36,025 bases of DNA from NCBI GenBank assembly GCA_043774925.1, contig JAYVSZ010000049.1, forward strand, positions 1 to 36,025. Reading direction: 5' to 3'. The position numbers and the translations under genes were made by a program. Under the pieces are notes generated by a model, which saw only the letters and a list, made by a program, of their open reading frames with translations, made no database searches and had not been told where the DNA came from. Every line of letters starts with the position of its first letter. The stretch's first letter is position 1. The DNA is from JAYVSZ01 sp043774925 (GTDB lineage Bacteria; Pseudomonadota; Gammaproteobacteria; Burkholderiales; Methylophilaceae). Shown one piece after another: positions 15,761-23,305 of this stretch.

Positions 15761-17803
15761 ATGAACTACACCACAGCAAACGCGCCATTACAAGCCAAGG
15801 TTAATGAATACCAAGCCTGGCGAGCTAACCTCACACAAACAATTACGGATTATCGTGACTGGCTCAGCAAAAGTCCGCATTCTGATGCACTTTTGGAGCT
15901 ACGTTTATACGATATTTTAGAAACGCTTAAACGCGACCAAATTGTGCTGGTTTTTTTGGCAGAATTCTCACGTGGCAAAACTGAAACAATCAATGCGCTA
16001 TTCTTCTCAGATTTCAATCAACGCTTACTGCCCAGCGAGGCTGGACGCACCACCATGTGCCCAACAGAAATTTTTTGGGATGCGAATGAAGAGCCTTCTA
16101 TCAAACTGTTGCCGATTAAAACACGCCAGTCTGAAGATACCTTAACCTACTTTAAAACCACAGCAAATGCATGGCAAAAATTCCGTTTGAATATGGATTC
16201 TCCCGATGAGATGAAAGAAATGCTGCTTAAACTGGTGGAGCAGATTGATGTCACTCAAGCTGAGGCAGAGGCGCTTGGCCTGTGGAATTCGGCAGATAGC
16301 AGCATGGTGAATGATCTTAAAATCACGGGCAAAGTCAAAGTGCCCGCTTGGCGCCACGCCATGATTAACTTTCCACATCCGCTACTCAAAAGCGGCCTAG
16401 TCGTGATTGATACGCCAGGTTTAAACACCCTAGGTGCCGAGCCAGAACTCACACTCAGCATCATCCCCAGCGCTCACGCTGTGCTGTTTTTAATGGCGAC
16501 AGATACTGGCATTACTAAATCGGACATGGATATTTGGGACGAGTATATTAAAGGTCGCGCCAAATATAAGCTGGTGTTGCTGAACAAAATTGATGTGTTG
16601 TGGGATGAGTTGCGCACCCAACAGGATGTCACCAATAACATAGACAGACAAGTTAACATGACTGCGCACCAGCTTGGCATTTCGCCAGAAAGCGTATTTG
16701 CGATATCTGCGCAAAAAGCCTTAGTGGCGAGAATCAAAAAAGATTCTGATCTACTAGCGCGCAGCAGAATTCTTGAGCTCGAAGACCACTTAGGCAATCA
16801 GTTAATTCAGGCCAAACATGAAATTTTAGGTAGGACGATTGCTGGCGAATGCAGCGAGATGGTTAAAAATTCGCGCAAATTATTGCAACTGCGCGTGCAT
16901 AGCCTGCGCGATCAAGTGATGGAGTTACGCGATTTACGCGGACAAAATATTGACGCCTCTAAAACTATTTTGGCAAAAGTAGTCGCCGAGAGAAAACGTT
17001 ACGAAGAATCGATTCCCACCTTTAATCAGGCGAATGACAAAATCTCGCATCTTGGCAAAAAATTATTGCGGCATTTAAGCATGACCTATTTAGATACTTC
17101 CATCGCGGAAAGCCGCCAAGCCATGGGCGATAGCTGGACTACGGTTGGCTTAAACCAAGGCATGCGTAACCTGATGAAGCAGGCGAACGAGCTGGCTGAC
17201 CACGTGACGACAGAAAGCAAAACCATTCAAAAGTTGGCCAATAATATCTACAACGTGTTTCAATCTAAACACGGATTTGAGATTTTTGAGCCGCCAGAGC
17301 TTGATATGACGAGTTTTTTGAACAATATGCGCGCGATGCAAAAAATTACCGATGATTTTTGTAGCGACCCAGTTAACGTGATGACAGAGAAGCACTTTTT
17401 GATTCGCAAGTTTTTCTTAGGCTTGGGCACACAAAAGCAAAAAGTGTTTGAGCAGGCGGGCAAAGATGCCGAGCGCTGGCTGCAAGACGTCATGACGACG
17501 CTAAGAAATCAGATGGCAGCGCACAAAGCGACGCTGGACGAACGCACTAAAAATCTGTCAGAAGCCAAGGCCAGTGCGGAAGCGCTGGATGGTCAATTGG
17601 CAATTGTGGAAAAAGAATTTACGCAACTTAGCAAAGAAAGCCAAGGTTTGGATACGATGCTATTGCAGCTAATAACAGCGGTAAAACCTGCGCTTAAAGC
17701 AAAGTTGGCGGACAAAAATGAGTTTGGCATCGACAAAACGCTGCAAATGCCAGACCTACCATTTTTAAACATGCCAACTATATTAATCCCGCCGCCAGCC
17801 TAA
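15761..17803 (+). CDS. dynamin-like GTPase
   Basis: The 680 residues have the bacterial dynamin-like plan: a short N-terminal helical region, a GTPase domain (about 58-300), and a long helical remainder (about 350-650) rich in predicted coiled coil. G1 reads AEFSRGKT (67-74), with alanine replacing the usual first glycine; G3 is DTPG (217-220); G4 is NKID (275-278). TTMCPTE (98-104) fits the switch threonine region. Such proteins remodel or tether membranes, but no transmembrane helix is seen here, so any membrane contact would be peripheral. It stands alone, convergent with rng with only ten bases between the stops and no terminator. Substrate and partner are unknown. Confidence 0.88.
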   Translation: MNYTTANAPLQAKVNEYQAWRANLTQTITDYRDWLSKSPHSDALLELRLYDILETLKRDQIVLVFLAEFSRGKTETINALFFSDFNQRLLPSEAGRTTMCPTEIFWDANEEPSIKLLPIKTRQSEDTLTYFKTTANAWQKFRLNMDSPDEMKEMLLKLVEQIDVTQAEAEALGLWNSADSSMVNDLKITGKVKVPAWRHAMINFPHPLLKSGLVVIDTPGLNTLGAEPELTLSIIPSAHAVLFLMATDTGITKSDMDIWDEYIKGRAKYKLVLLNKIDVLWDELRTQQDVTNNIDRQVNMTAHQLGISPESVFAISAQKALVARIKKDSDLLARSRILELEDHLGNQLIQAKHEILGRTIAGECSEMVKNSRKLLQLRVHSLRDQVMELRDLRGQNIDASKTILAKVVAERKRYEESIPTFNQANDKISHLGKKLLRHLSMTYLDTSIAESRQAMGDSWTTVGLNQGMRNLMKQANELADHVTTESKTIQKLANNIYNVFQSKHGFEIFEPPELDMTSFLNNMRAMQKITDDFCSDPVNVMTEKHFLIRKFFLGLGTQKQKVFEQAGKDAERWLQDVMTTLRNQMAAHKATLDERTKNLSEAKASAEALDGQLAIVEKEFTQLSKESQGLDTMLLQLITAVKPALKAKLADKNEFGIDKTLQMPDLPFLNMPTILIPPPA

Positions 17804-17813
17804 TTCAATTAGC

Positions 17814-19274
17814 CTAGCTCCACACCACGTCAAATACCTCGCGCGAATATTGGCTATCCGCCTGCAAAGTCACGCGTTTGTTGATGAAATCTGACAGATT
17901 GGCCAAGCTTTGCGATTCCTCATCCAACAATAAATCAATCACACTAGTGGACGCAATCACCTTGAATTCTTTGGCATCGAATTGTTTAGCTTCACGCATC
18001 AGCTCGCGCATAATTTCATAAGCAATCGTCTGCGCAGTTTTATGTTCGCCGCGCCCTTCGCACATTTCACATTGCTCACACAGCAAATGCGCCAAACTCT
18101 CGCGTGTGCGTTTACGCGTCATTTCCACCAGCCCAAGCGGCGTAAAGCCGTTCACGCCTGTGCGTGCGCGATCTGTACTTACGGCTTTTTTCAGCTCTTC
18201 TAGCACTTTTTCGCGCTGCACATCTTCATCCATATCGATAAAATCGATAATAATAATGCCGCCCAAATTGCGCAGTCTTAATTGCCGCGCAATGCACTGC
18301 GCGGCTTCCAAATTGGTTTTAAAAATGGTGTCAGAGAGATTTTTGCCACTGACAAAGCTGCCAGTATTCACATCCACCGTCGTTAGCGCTTCGGTTTGGT
18401 CAAAAATCAAATAACCGCCCGATTTTAATTCTACTTTGCGCGAAAGCGCGTGCTCGATTTCTTTTTCGATATTATAAAAATCGAAAATCGGCCGCTCGCC
18501 TTGGTAATGGTAAAGCGGCTTCAGCGCCTTAGCCACATAAAGCTCGGCAAACTCCTTCATGCGCTCAAACGTTTCTTTAGAATCCACGCGAATGCTTACC
18601 GTGTCGTCATTCACCACATCGCGCAAAATGCGCAGCGGCAAGCTTAAATCGTAAAAAATGAGCGAGCGCTCATCCGCATGTTGGCTCTCTTCCTGAATTT
18701 TTGCCCACACTTTTTGCAAATACTCAATATCTGCCAAAAGCTCTTCATCCGTTGCGCTTTCACTCATTGTGCGGATAATAAATCCACCTGTGCGCTGCTC
18801 TGGAAGCAAGCCCAGAAGCCGATTTCGGAGCATTTCGCGCTCATCTTCATCCTCAATGCGCTGCGAAACACCAATATGATCTTGATGCGGCAAAAATACT
18901 AAAAAACGCCCTGCAATGCTAATTTCCGTCGTCAGCCGCGCGCCTTTGGTGCCAATCGGCTCCTTAATCACTTGCACAATAATGCTTTGCCCTTCGCGCA
19001 ACACTTCTTGAATCGGCCGCTCTACTTGTGGCTCGCCATCCACATGGCATTCCATAATGTCCGCCGCATGCAAAAACGCCGCACGCTGCAAACCAACTTC
19101 CACAAAAGCAGATTGCATACCAGGCAACACGCGCACCACTTTGCCGCGATAAATATTGCTCACAATACCCAAGGACGAGCTGCGCTCAATCAGCATTTCC
19201 TGCGCAATGCCCTGCTCCAGCACCGTCACCCGCGTTTCTTGCGGCGTCACGTTTATTAAAATTTCTTGTCCCAT
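17814..19274 (-). CDS. rng: ribonuclease G
   Basis: RNase G is an RNase E-family endonuclease that matures the 5' end of 16S rRNA and turns over some mRNAs. The 486 residues match RNase G rather than the much longer RNase E. An S1 domain covers about 35-125 (G-I-V-S-N-I-Y-R-G-K-V), and the catalytic magnesium site D-V-N-T-G-S-F-V-S-G and I-I-I-D-F-I-D-M are clear. The C-terminal C-E-x-C-x-G-R-G region contains the zinc-link type cysteines. In many proteobacteria it directly follows maf; here an accessory block of about 2.7 kb lies between them. Confidence 0.95.
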   Translation of the reverse strand: MGQEILINVTPQETRVTVLEQGIAQEMLIERSSSLGIVSNIYRGKVVRVLPGMQSAFVEVGLQRAAFLHAADIMECHVDGEPQVERPIQEVLREGQSIIVQVIKEPIGTKGARLTTEISIAGRFLVFLPHQDHIGVSQRIEDEDEREMLRNRLLGLLPEQRTGGFIIRTMSESATDEELLADIEYLQKVWAKIQEESQHADERSLIFYDLSLPLRILRDVVNDDTVSIRVDSKETFERMKEFAELYVAKALKPLYHYQGERPIFDFYNIEKEIEHALSRKVELKSGGYLIFDQTEALTTVDVNTGSFVSGKNLSDTIFKTNLEAAQCIARQLRLRNLGGIIIIDFIDMDEDVQREKVLEELKKAVSTDRARTGVNGFTPLGLVEMTRKRTRESLAHLLCEQCEMCEGRGEHKTAQTIAYEIMRELMREAKQFDAKEFKVIASTSVIDLLLDEESQSLANLSDFINKRVTLQADSQYSREVFDVVWS

Positions 19275-19288
19275 TTTTTACTCTTATT

Positions 19289-19708
19289 TTATTGCTCAAA
19301 AGGGTTAATCACAGCCAAACCAGCAAGCTGAAAATCCGCCACATTGCGCGTTACCACCGTCATGCCATGCACCAAAGCGGTTGCGGCAATTAAGCAATCG
19401 CGCACTGGGCGCGGGTTTGGCACATGCAGCAATGCGCTTTGTTGCGCTATTTTTACATCGATCGAGATAATACGCTTGCTAAATGCGGGCAACACTTGGT
19501 CTGTCATCCATGCACGCAATATAGCGCCTTGCGCGGGGTCGCGTCGCTCTGCCAACAAAACACCAATTTCTAACTCTTGAATGCTAATTACCGATAAATA
19601 AAGCGCTGCTACATCCACGCTTTCCGCCCATTTAGCCACATTGGGGTTAGCTTTGCCTAGCTTTACTTTGCGTAGCTCAGAGACGATATTGGTATCTAAA
19701 ATATACAT
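19289..19708 (-). CDS. vapC: VapC/FitB-type PIN-domain ribonuclease toxin
   Basis: The 139-residue PIN-domain protein has the full acidic set: D5 in Y-I-L-D-T-N, E45 in S-I-Q-E-L-E, D104 in P-V-R-D-C-L-I-A-A-T and D125 in T-R-N-V-A-D-F. VapC toxins cleave RNA, often a tRNA or rRNA loop, when freed from their antitoxin. The L-D-T-N-I-V-S-E-L-R-K start is typical of the FitB-like subgroup. It lies 19 bases downstream of the antitoxin gene and 14 bases before rng, so read-through could carry transcription into rng. The actual RNA target cannot be read from sequence. Confidence 0.92.
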   Translation of the reverse strand: MYILDTNIVSELRKVKLGKANPNVAKWAESVDVAALYLSVISIQELEIGVLLAERRDPAQGAILRAWMTDQVLPAFSKRIISIDVKIAQQSALLHVPNPRPVRDCLIAATALVHGMTVVTRNVADFQLAGLAVINPFEQ

Positions 19709-19727
19709 GCGAAACTATGCTCAAAAA

Positions 19728-19973
19728 TTAGGATAAATCTGCGGCAACCGCCACATCGGCCAACGGTGGAATTTCTAGCTCAACATCAGCCTGCATCGCC
19801 AATAAATCCGCAATGGTTTGCTTGCTCGCGCTAATGCGCTGATACTCCGCCATGGTCAGCAACACATGCGCGGGCTTACCTCTATCGGTAATAAACACAG
19901 GGCCCGCTTGTGCAATTTGCTTGGCTTTGCTTGCATCGCGGTTAAATTCTTTACTGGTGAGTGTTGTAATCAT
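19728..19973 (-). CDS. vapB: Phd/YefM-type antitoxin of the VapC toxin
   Basis: The 81-residue protein has the Phd/YefM N-terminal DNA-binding fold: F-N-R-D-A-S-K-A-K-Q-I-A, then G-P-V-F-I-T-D-R-G-K-P-A-H-V-L-L-T-M-A-E-Y. It ends in a short acidic tail likely to mask the toxin active site. AGGAG (19979-19983, minus strand) gives a strong ribosome site five bases before the ATG. A near-consensus promoter with a TACGTA operator lies directly upstream. Antitoxin-before-toxin order is standard. Confidence 0.92.
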   Translation of the reverse strand: MITTLTSKEFNRDASKAKQIAQAGPVFITDRGKPAHVLLTMAEYQRISASKQTIADLLAMQADVELEIPPLADVAVAADLS

Positions 19974-19991
19974 TTTGCACTCCTAAAAAAG

Positions 19992-20033
19992 TACGTAAGT
20001 ACGTATATTATTTGGTGGGCTAAAGAATGTCAA
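19992..20033 (-). promoter_or_regulatory. vapBC promoter with twin TACGTA operator
   Basis: On the minus strand TTGACA (20033-20028) and TAATAT (20010-20005) are separated by exactly 17 bases, an almost perfect sigma70 promoter. Two self-complementary TACGTA boxes (19992-19997 and 20000-20005), eight bases apart, cover the end of the -10 box and the expected start point. This placement suits autorepression by the antitoxin-toxin complex. Confidence 0.75.
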
Positions 20034-20057
20034 GCTTGATGACTGGTGCTTTCGCTT

Positions 20058-20399
20058 CTACGCCGCTTGCAACATAAAATCAACGTGAATTTCATCATAG
20101 CCAAACACAATTTGACCAGTTTCAGTTTTATCTAACACGCCTGCTTTTAGCAACATTTGCACATCATTATGCACCGCTTTCACATCGCGCCCCACACGCC
20201 TAGCAACTTCACGCAAAGCCAATGGCTGGCTGCCCGCAAGCGTTTTTACAATCGCCATGCGGTTAGGCGCAAGCACTTTCCACAGCAACTCTAAGCTGGC
20301 AAAACTAATGTAATCGCCTTGTGGCTTGCCATCAAATGCTTGCAGCGCGCTATCTATCACGCTATTAACTGATTCCACTGACAATCTAACGGTTTTCAT
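20058..20399 (-). CDS. tumA: TumA-like winged-helix antitoxin
   Basis: The 113-residue protein contains a winged helix (about 50-105): L-A-L-R-E-V-A-R-R-V-G-R-D-V-K-A-V-H-N-D is a clear recognition helix-turn-helix, followed by a wing G-V-L-D-K-T-E-T-G-Q-I-V-F. This matches the MarR-like DNA-binding antitoxin that partners TumE-family toxins. Its ATG overlaps the toxin stop by 4 bases (ATGA) and GGAG lies eight bases upstream inside the toxin gene, so translation is coupled. Toxin-first order is typical for this type. It probably represses the operator at the toxin start. Confidence 0.8.
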   Translation of the reverse strand: MKTVRLSVESVNSVIDSALQAFDGKPQGDYISFASLELLWKVLAPNRMAIVKTLAGSQPLALREVARRVGRDVKAVHNDVQMLLKAGVLDKTETGQIVFGYDEIHVDFMLQAA

Positions 20400-20683
20400 G
20401 ATGAGTTCTCCATGTGCTTAATTTGGGCAAAAAAATCTTTAAGCAATTGATCGGGCGATATAAAATGATAAGCAATATCCTGCTCGTTAATGTGTAGATG
20501 ATTGCCCTTACCAGCCTCGTTATCGTAACGCAATACACAAACATCATTCACTACATAAGCTAGTCGATATTTATAATCATGATTTGAACCTACTAAAGAC
20601 GCCTGCAACTGCCAAATCACTATCTCAGCAAAAGAAGACTCGCTTAATACCACTCTTCTTTTTAGTAATAACCTTGCCTTCAT
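20396..20683 (-). CDS. tumE: TumE-family (DUF6516) toxin
   Basis: The 95-residue protein has the family core: R-L-A-Y-V-V-N-D-V-C-V-L-R-Y-D-N-E-A-G-K-G-N-H-x-H, an antiparallel sheet with a conserved D-N-E-x-G-K-G-x-H motif (about 53-62). The biochemical action of TumE toxins is not firmly known to me. The gene has no Shine-Dalgarno sequence, and its -10 box lies seven bases before the ATG, so the transcript is probably leaderless. Weak translation of the toxin relative to the coupled antitoxin would be a sensible control. Confidence 0.8.
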   Translation of the reverse strand: MKARLLLKRRVVLSESSFAEIVIWQLQASLVGSNHDYKYRLAYVVNDVCVLRYDNEAGKGNHLHINEQDIAYHFISPDQLLKDFFAQIKHMENSS

Positions 20684-20719
20684 GTTGTAAATGATAACAA
20701 CATTTTAAGGTGTTGGCAA
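20682..20719 (-). promoter_or_regulatory. tumE-tumA promoter with palindromic operator over the start codon
   Basis: The minus strand has TTGCCA (20719-20714), a 17-base spacer and TATCAT (20696-20691), then seven bases to the ATG at 20683. A perfect inverted repeat, ATGTTGT (20682-20688) and ACAACAT (20697-20703) with an 8-base spacer, spans the -10 box and the start codon. It is a strong candidate operator for TumA. Confidence 0.7.
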
Positions 20720-20970
20720 TAAAAACAACAATTAATAGTAAAGCGCTAAATTCAGCTTAAAACAGATGCTCTGAGAGCCGTATAGGTATTGGCTTGTAGG
20801 AAAACTTTTTAGTCATATCTCCATACAAAAACTGCATCATCTAAGAAACATTAACACTTAGTCTACCTCGTCAACATTAACCGTTACGCCCAAATCAGGC
20901 TGAACAAACCCATCATGATTAATACATATTGTCGGTTTAAAAATACATACAATTAGTATATTTTTCTTTC
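20720..20970. other. AT-rich spacer with a possible gene remnant
   Basis: No complete gene is seen in these 250 bases. On the minus strand, about 20956-20864 encode an open stretch without a start codon whose last residues read NHDGFVQPDLGVTVNVDEVD before TAA. It looks like a protein C terminus and could be a remnant cut by arrival of the XRE module. For the rightward gene, TTGTCG (20929-20934) and TAGTAT (20954-20959) are a weak promoter pair with 19-base spacing, again very close to the ATG. Confidence 0.3.
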
Positions 20971-21240
20971 ATGAAAAATCAGATGTTAATAAAGTATTTT
21001 GGCCTAAAAATAAAACAGTTGCGTACTGACAGAAACATGACCCAAGAGAAGCTTTCCTTTGCAACAGGTTTTCATAGAACGTATATTGGAATGATTGAAA
21101 GAGGCGAGAGAAATATTTCACTTAGCAACATGGCAACGTTCGCCAGAGTTTTTGAGGTTTCCATCTCCGAACTTTTAGACTTCAATTCAATTAATCCAGA
21201 ATTTACCTTTAATAGTTATGAAGTCAAGGCAACTGACTAA
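20971..21240 (+). CDS. XRE/Cro-family regulator, restriction-control (C protein)-like
   Basis: The 89-residue protein is almost entirely one HTH_XRE domain (about 8-66): I-K-Q-L-R-T-D-R-N-M-T-Q-E-K-L-S, then H-R-T-Y-I-G-M-I-E-R-G-E-R-N-I-S-L and F-E-V-S-I-S-E-L. Its size and the Y-I-G-M-I-E-R-G-E-R-N recognition helix are typical of controller proteins of type II restriction-modification systems, though solitary phage-type regulators look similar. No Shine-Dalgarno sequence precedes the ATG; leaderless C transcripts are known in the family. Stop and next start are contiguous (TAAATG). The AT-rich base use differs from the chromosome around it, suggesting transfer. Confidence 0.85.
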   Translation: MKNQMLIKYFGLKIKQLRTDRNMTQEKLSFATGFHRTYIGMIERGERNISLSNMATFARVFEVSISELLDFNSINPEFTFNSYEVKATD

Positions 21241-21711
21241 ATGTCTAGAAAACATTCGTTTATTCTAACATTGTCTAACAATGTAACTGAAAAAGAAGGT
21301 ATAAATTACCTAATTAAAAACCATACGGGGTTCTTTAAAATTGATTTGCCAACAAAAAAAGAGCGGCTAACCCTATTAAAAATAGACCTTAAATACTTGC
21401 AAGCTTTTGATTTGATATACATTCCCAGTATGTTCGGTAAAACAATTACCGAAGATTTTTTACAAACCAATCTTGAAGATATTATTTTAGTTGAGCTAAA
21501 AACAACAAAGAAATATCTACCTGAAAATCCAAAAGGTTTCTTTTTTGGTGCTACCGAAAATGAATTTAACTTCGGAAATATTTTAGGAGATAAATTTAGA
21601 TTTTGCTTTGTTTGCCTTAATGAAAAGTCGCTTTCTTACGCGTTGCAAACAATGCAAGAACTTGAGCTAAGAATTAGAAACAAAAGAATTCAGTACCAAA
21701 TAAATTTATAG
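21241..21711 (+). CDS. candidate PD-(D/E)XK nuclease-like protein
   Basis: I do not recognise the exact family. The 156 residues include F-D-L-I-Y-I-P (D57), then a strand I-I-L-V-E-L-K-T-T-K-K with E85 and K87, spaced as in the D...E-x-K site of PD-(D/E)XK nucleases. G-F-F-F-G-A-T-E-N-E-F and an aromatic strand F-R-F-C-F-V-C-L follow, as in restriction-like enzymes. Placement directly after a C-protein-like regulator, with no gap, supports a restriction endonuclease. No DNA methyltransferase is in the window, so it could be a remnant, a nuclease that acts on modified DNA, or something else. AT-rich, like its partner. The gene ends six bases inside the convergent small gene. Confidence 0.6.
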   Translation: MSRKHSFILTLSNNVTEKEGINYLIKNHTGFFKIDLPTKKERLTLLKIDLKYLQAFDLIYIPSMFGKTITEDFLQTNLEDIILVELKTTKKYLPENPKGFFFGATENEFNFGNILGDKFRFCFVCLNEKSLSYALQTMQELELRIRNKRIQYQINL

Positions 21712-21972
21712 CTTAATCTTAACTTCACCACAATTTATTTGCTCAATATGGAAAAGTATTTCTTTATAATCTTGTTCATTACAGTTTCCGTTTTCTAATC
21801 TTTCAGCCAAATCAAAAATTAAATCACGAGCCTCTGTGCTAGGTTCACATTCGTCATCGACCTCAAAATCAAAAGTACCAGCCCAAGCATAAAGCGCAGA
21901 TGCAATATTTTTCTTGTTTTTTTGTACTTTTTTGATTGAGAGTTTTTCTCTATAAAGCTGTATATCCTGCAT
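21706..21972 (-). CDS. small acidic hypothetical protein
   Basis: The 88-residue frame begins M-Q-D-I-Q-L-Y-R-E-K-L and is predicted helical, with an acidic central stretch F-E-V-D-D-E-C-E-P-S-T-E. GGAG nine bases before the ATG supports translation. It lies 26 bases after the maf stop on the same strand and overlaps the nuclease-like gene tail to tail. It has the AT-rich base use of the accessory block. No family is recognised; an acidic small neighbour could be an inhibitor or immunity protein, but nothing shows this directly. Confidence 0.6.
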   Translation of the reverse strand: MQDIQLYREKLSIKKVQKNKKNIASALYAWAGTFDFEVDDECEPSTEARDLIFDLAERLENGNCNEQDYKEILFHIEQINCGEVKIKL

Positions 21973-21998
21973 TTTTAAATACTCTCCACTTTTTCAAA

Positions 21999-22586
21999 CT
22001 AATCGCTGAGACTGCTCAACAATTTCGCGGTTTCAAACAACGGCAAGCCCATCACACCCGTATAACTGCCTTCGATATGCTTAATCCAAGCGCCCGCTTT
22101 GCCTTGAATGGCGTAGCTGCCAGCCTTATCGCGTTGCTCGCCTGTTGCTACATAGGCTTTAATCATGGCATCCGTCAGCGGCATCATTTCTACCTGCGTG
22201 GTGCTTAAAATTACTTTTACTTTGCCTTTAAAACTCACTGCCACTGCCGTGTAAACCGCATGCTTTCTGCCTGACAGCTTTTTTAGCATTTTAATCGCGT
22301 CAGCATCATTTTCTGGCTTGCCCAAAATTTCGCCAGCCAACGCCACCGTGGTATCTGCCGCTAGCACAGGCAAATTGGCAAATTCACTTTTTAAGCTTTT
22401 GGCAATTGCAATCACTTTTTGCTGTGCCACGCGCTGCACATATTTTTCTGGCAGATCGCCCGCAAGTGGCGTCTCATCTACGTCTGCGGGGCGCACAATG
22501 CTCTCGATGCCAATTTGTTTAAGTAGCTCTACACGGCGTGGGCTGCGCGAGGCCAAAATGATGGTTTGAATGTTATTTTGTTTCAT
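21999..22586 (-). CDS. maf: Maf-like nucleoside triphosphate pyrophosphatase
   Basis: Maf proteins hydrolyse non-canonical or modified nucleoside triphosphates, such as dTTP/UTP or 7-methyl-GTP, to the monophosphate. The 195 residues contain the N-terminal I-L-A-S-R-S-P-R-R-V-E-L-L (about 10-22), D-V-D-E-T-P at about 39-44, A-A-D-T-T-V-A around residue 76, and G-K-P-E-N-D-A-D-A with G-R-K-H-A-V-Y-T-A-V, matching the family. The S-Y-A-I-Q-G-K-A-G-A motif favours the YhdE (dTTP/UTP) subgroup. It is normally next to rng in this class; here the accessory insert follows its stop. Confidence 0.94.
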   Translation of the reverse strand: MKQNNIQTIILASRSPRRVELLKQIGIESIVRPADVDETPLAGDLPEKYVQRVAQQKVIAIAKSLKSEFANLPVLAADTTVALAGEILGKPENDADAIKMLKKLSGRKHAVYTAVAVSFKGKVKVILSTTQVEMMPLTDAMIKAYVATGEQRDKAGSYAIQGKAGAWIKHIEGSYTGVMGLPLFETAKLLSSLSD

Positions 22587-22652
22587 TATTTTTTTCCACG
22601 ATAGCGTTACTTTAATTTACTATGTTCTAATCGCCAAACGAAATCGCCGCAA

Positions 22653-23288
22653 ATGACCGAATACGCCCATTTAGTTAAAACCACCATCGCGCTGTTCGCC
22701 ATTGTTAGCCCGCTTGGCAGCTTGCCCATGTTTATTACGGCAACGCGCGGTTGGGATAAGCAAGCGCGCGCTAAAACCGCACGCACAGTGGCTTTTACCG
22801 TGTTTATCGTGCTCATGGTTTCCGCTTTTTTGGGCGAACGCATTTTAGATTTTTTCGGCATTAGTATTCCATCATTCCAAGTGGGCGGCGGTATTTTGCT
22901 GATGTTGATTGCGATTGCCATGATGCACGGCAAGCAAAGCGACGCGCGCCAAACCAAAGAAGAAGCACACGACATGGAAGAACGCGAAGTGATTGCCATT
23001 GTGCCACTCAGTATTCCGCTCATGGTCGGCCCTGGCGCGATTTCTAGCATGATTTTAAGCGCGCAACAGCACCCTACTTTTACTGGGCATTTAATGTTGG
23101 GCATCCCCGCGTTTATTGTCGCGCTTAGTGCTTGGCTGACGCTAAAGCTTGCAGACAATATTACGCACTTTTTAGGTAATACTGGCATTAACGTCATTAC
23201 GCGCTTGATGGGCTTGATTTTGACCGCAATGGCGGTGGAATTTATCGCGCGCGGACTCACAGGGCTGTTTCCGCATTTGTTTGCATAG
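22653..23288 (+). CDS. MarC family (UPF0056) integral membrane protein
   Basis: The 211-residue protein has about six hydrophobic helices and the family motifs A-I-V-S-P-L-G-S-L-P-M-F near the N terminus, F-Q-V-G-G-G-I-L-L-M-L-I-A and P-L-S-I-P-L-M-V-G-P-G-A-I-S. MarC was once linked to multiple antibiotic resistance in E. coli, but that role was not upheld, and the function is unknown. It is divergent from maf, and nudJ follows 17 bases on. No clear Shine-Dalgarno sequence precedes the ATG. Confidence 0.93.
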   Translation: MTEYAHLVKTTIALFAIVSPLGSLPMFITATRGWDKQARAKTARTVAFTVFIVLMVSAFLGERILDFFGISIPSFQVGGGILLMLIAIAMMHGKQSDARQTKEEAHDMEEREVIAIVPLSIPLMVGPGAISSMILSAQQHPTFTGHLMLGIPAFIVALSAWLTLKLADNITHFLGNTGINVITRLMGLILTAMAVEFIARGLTGLFPHLFA

Positions 23289-23305
23289 CGTAAAATACGC
23301 GTAAT

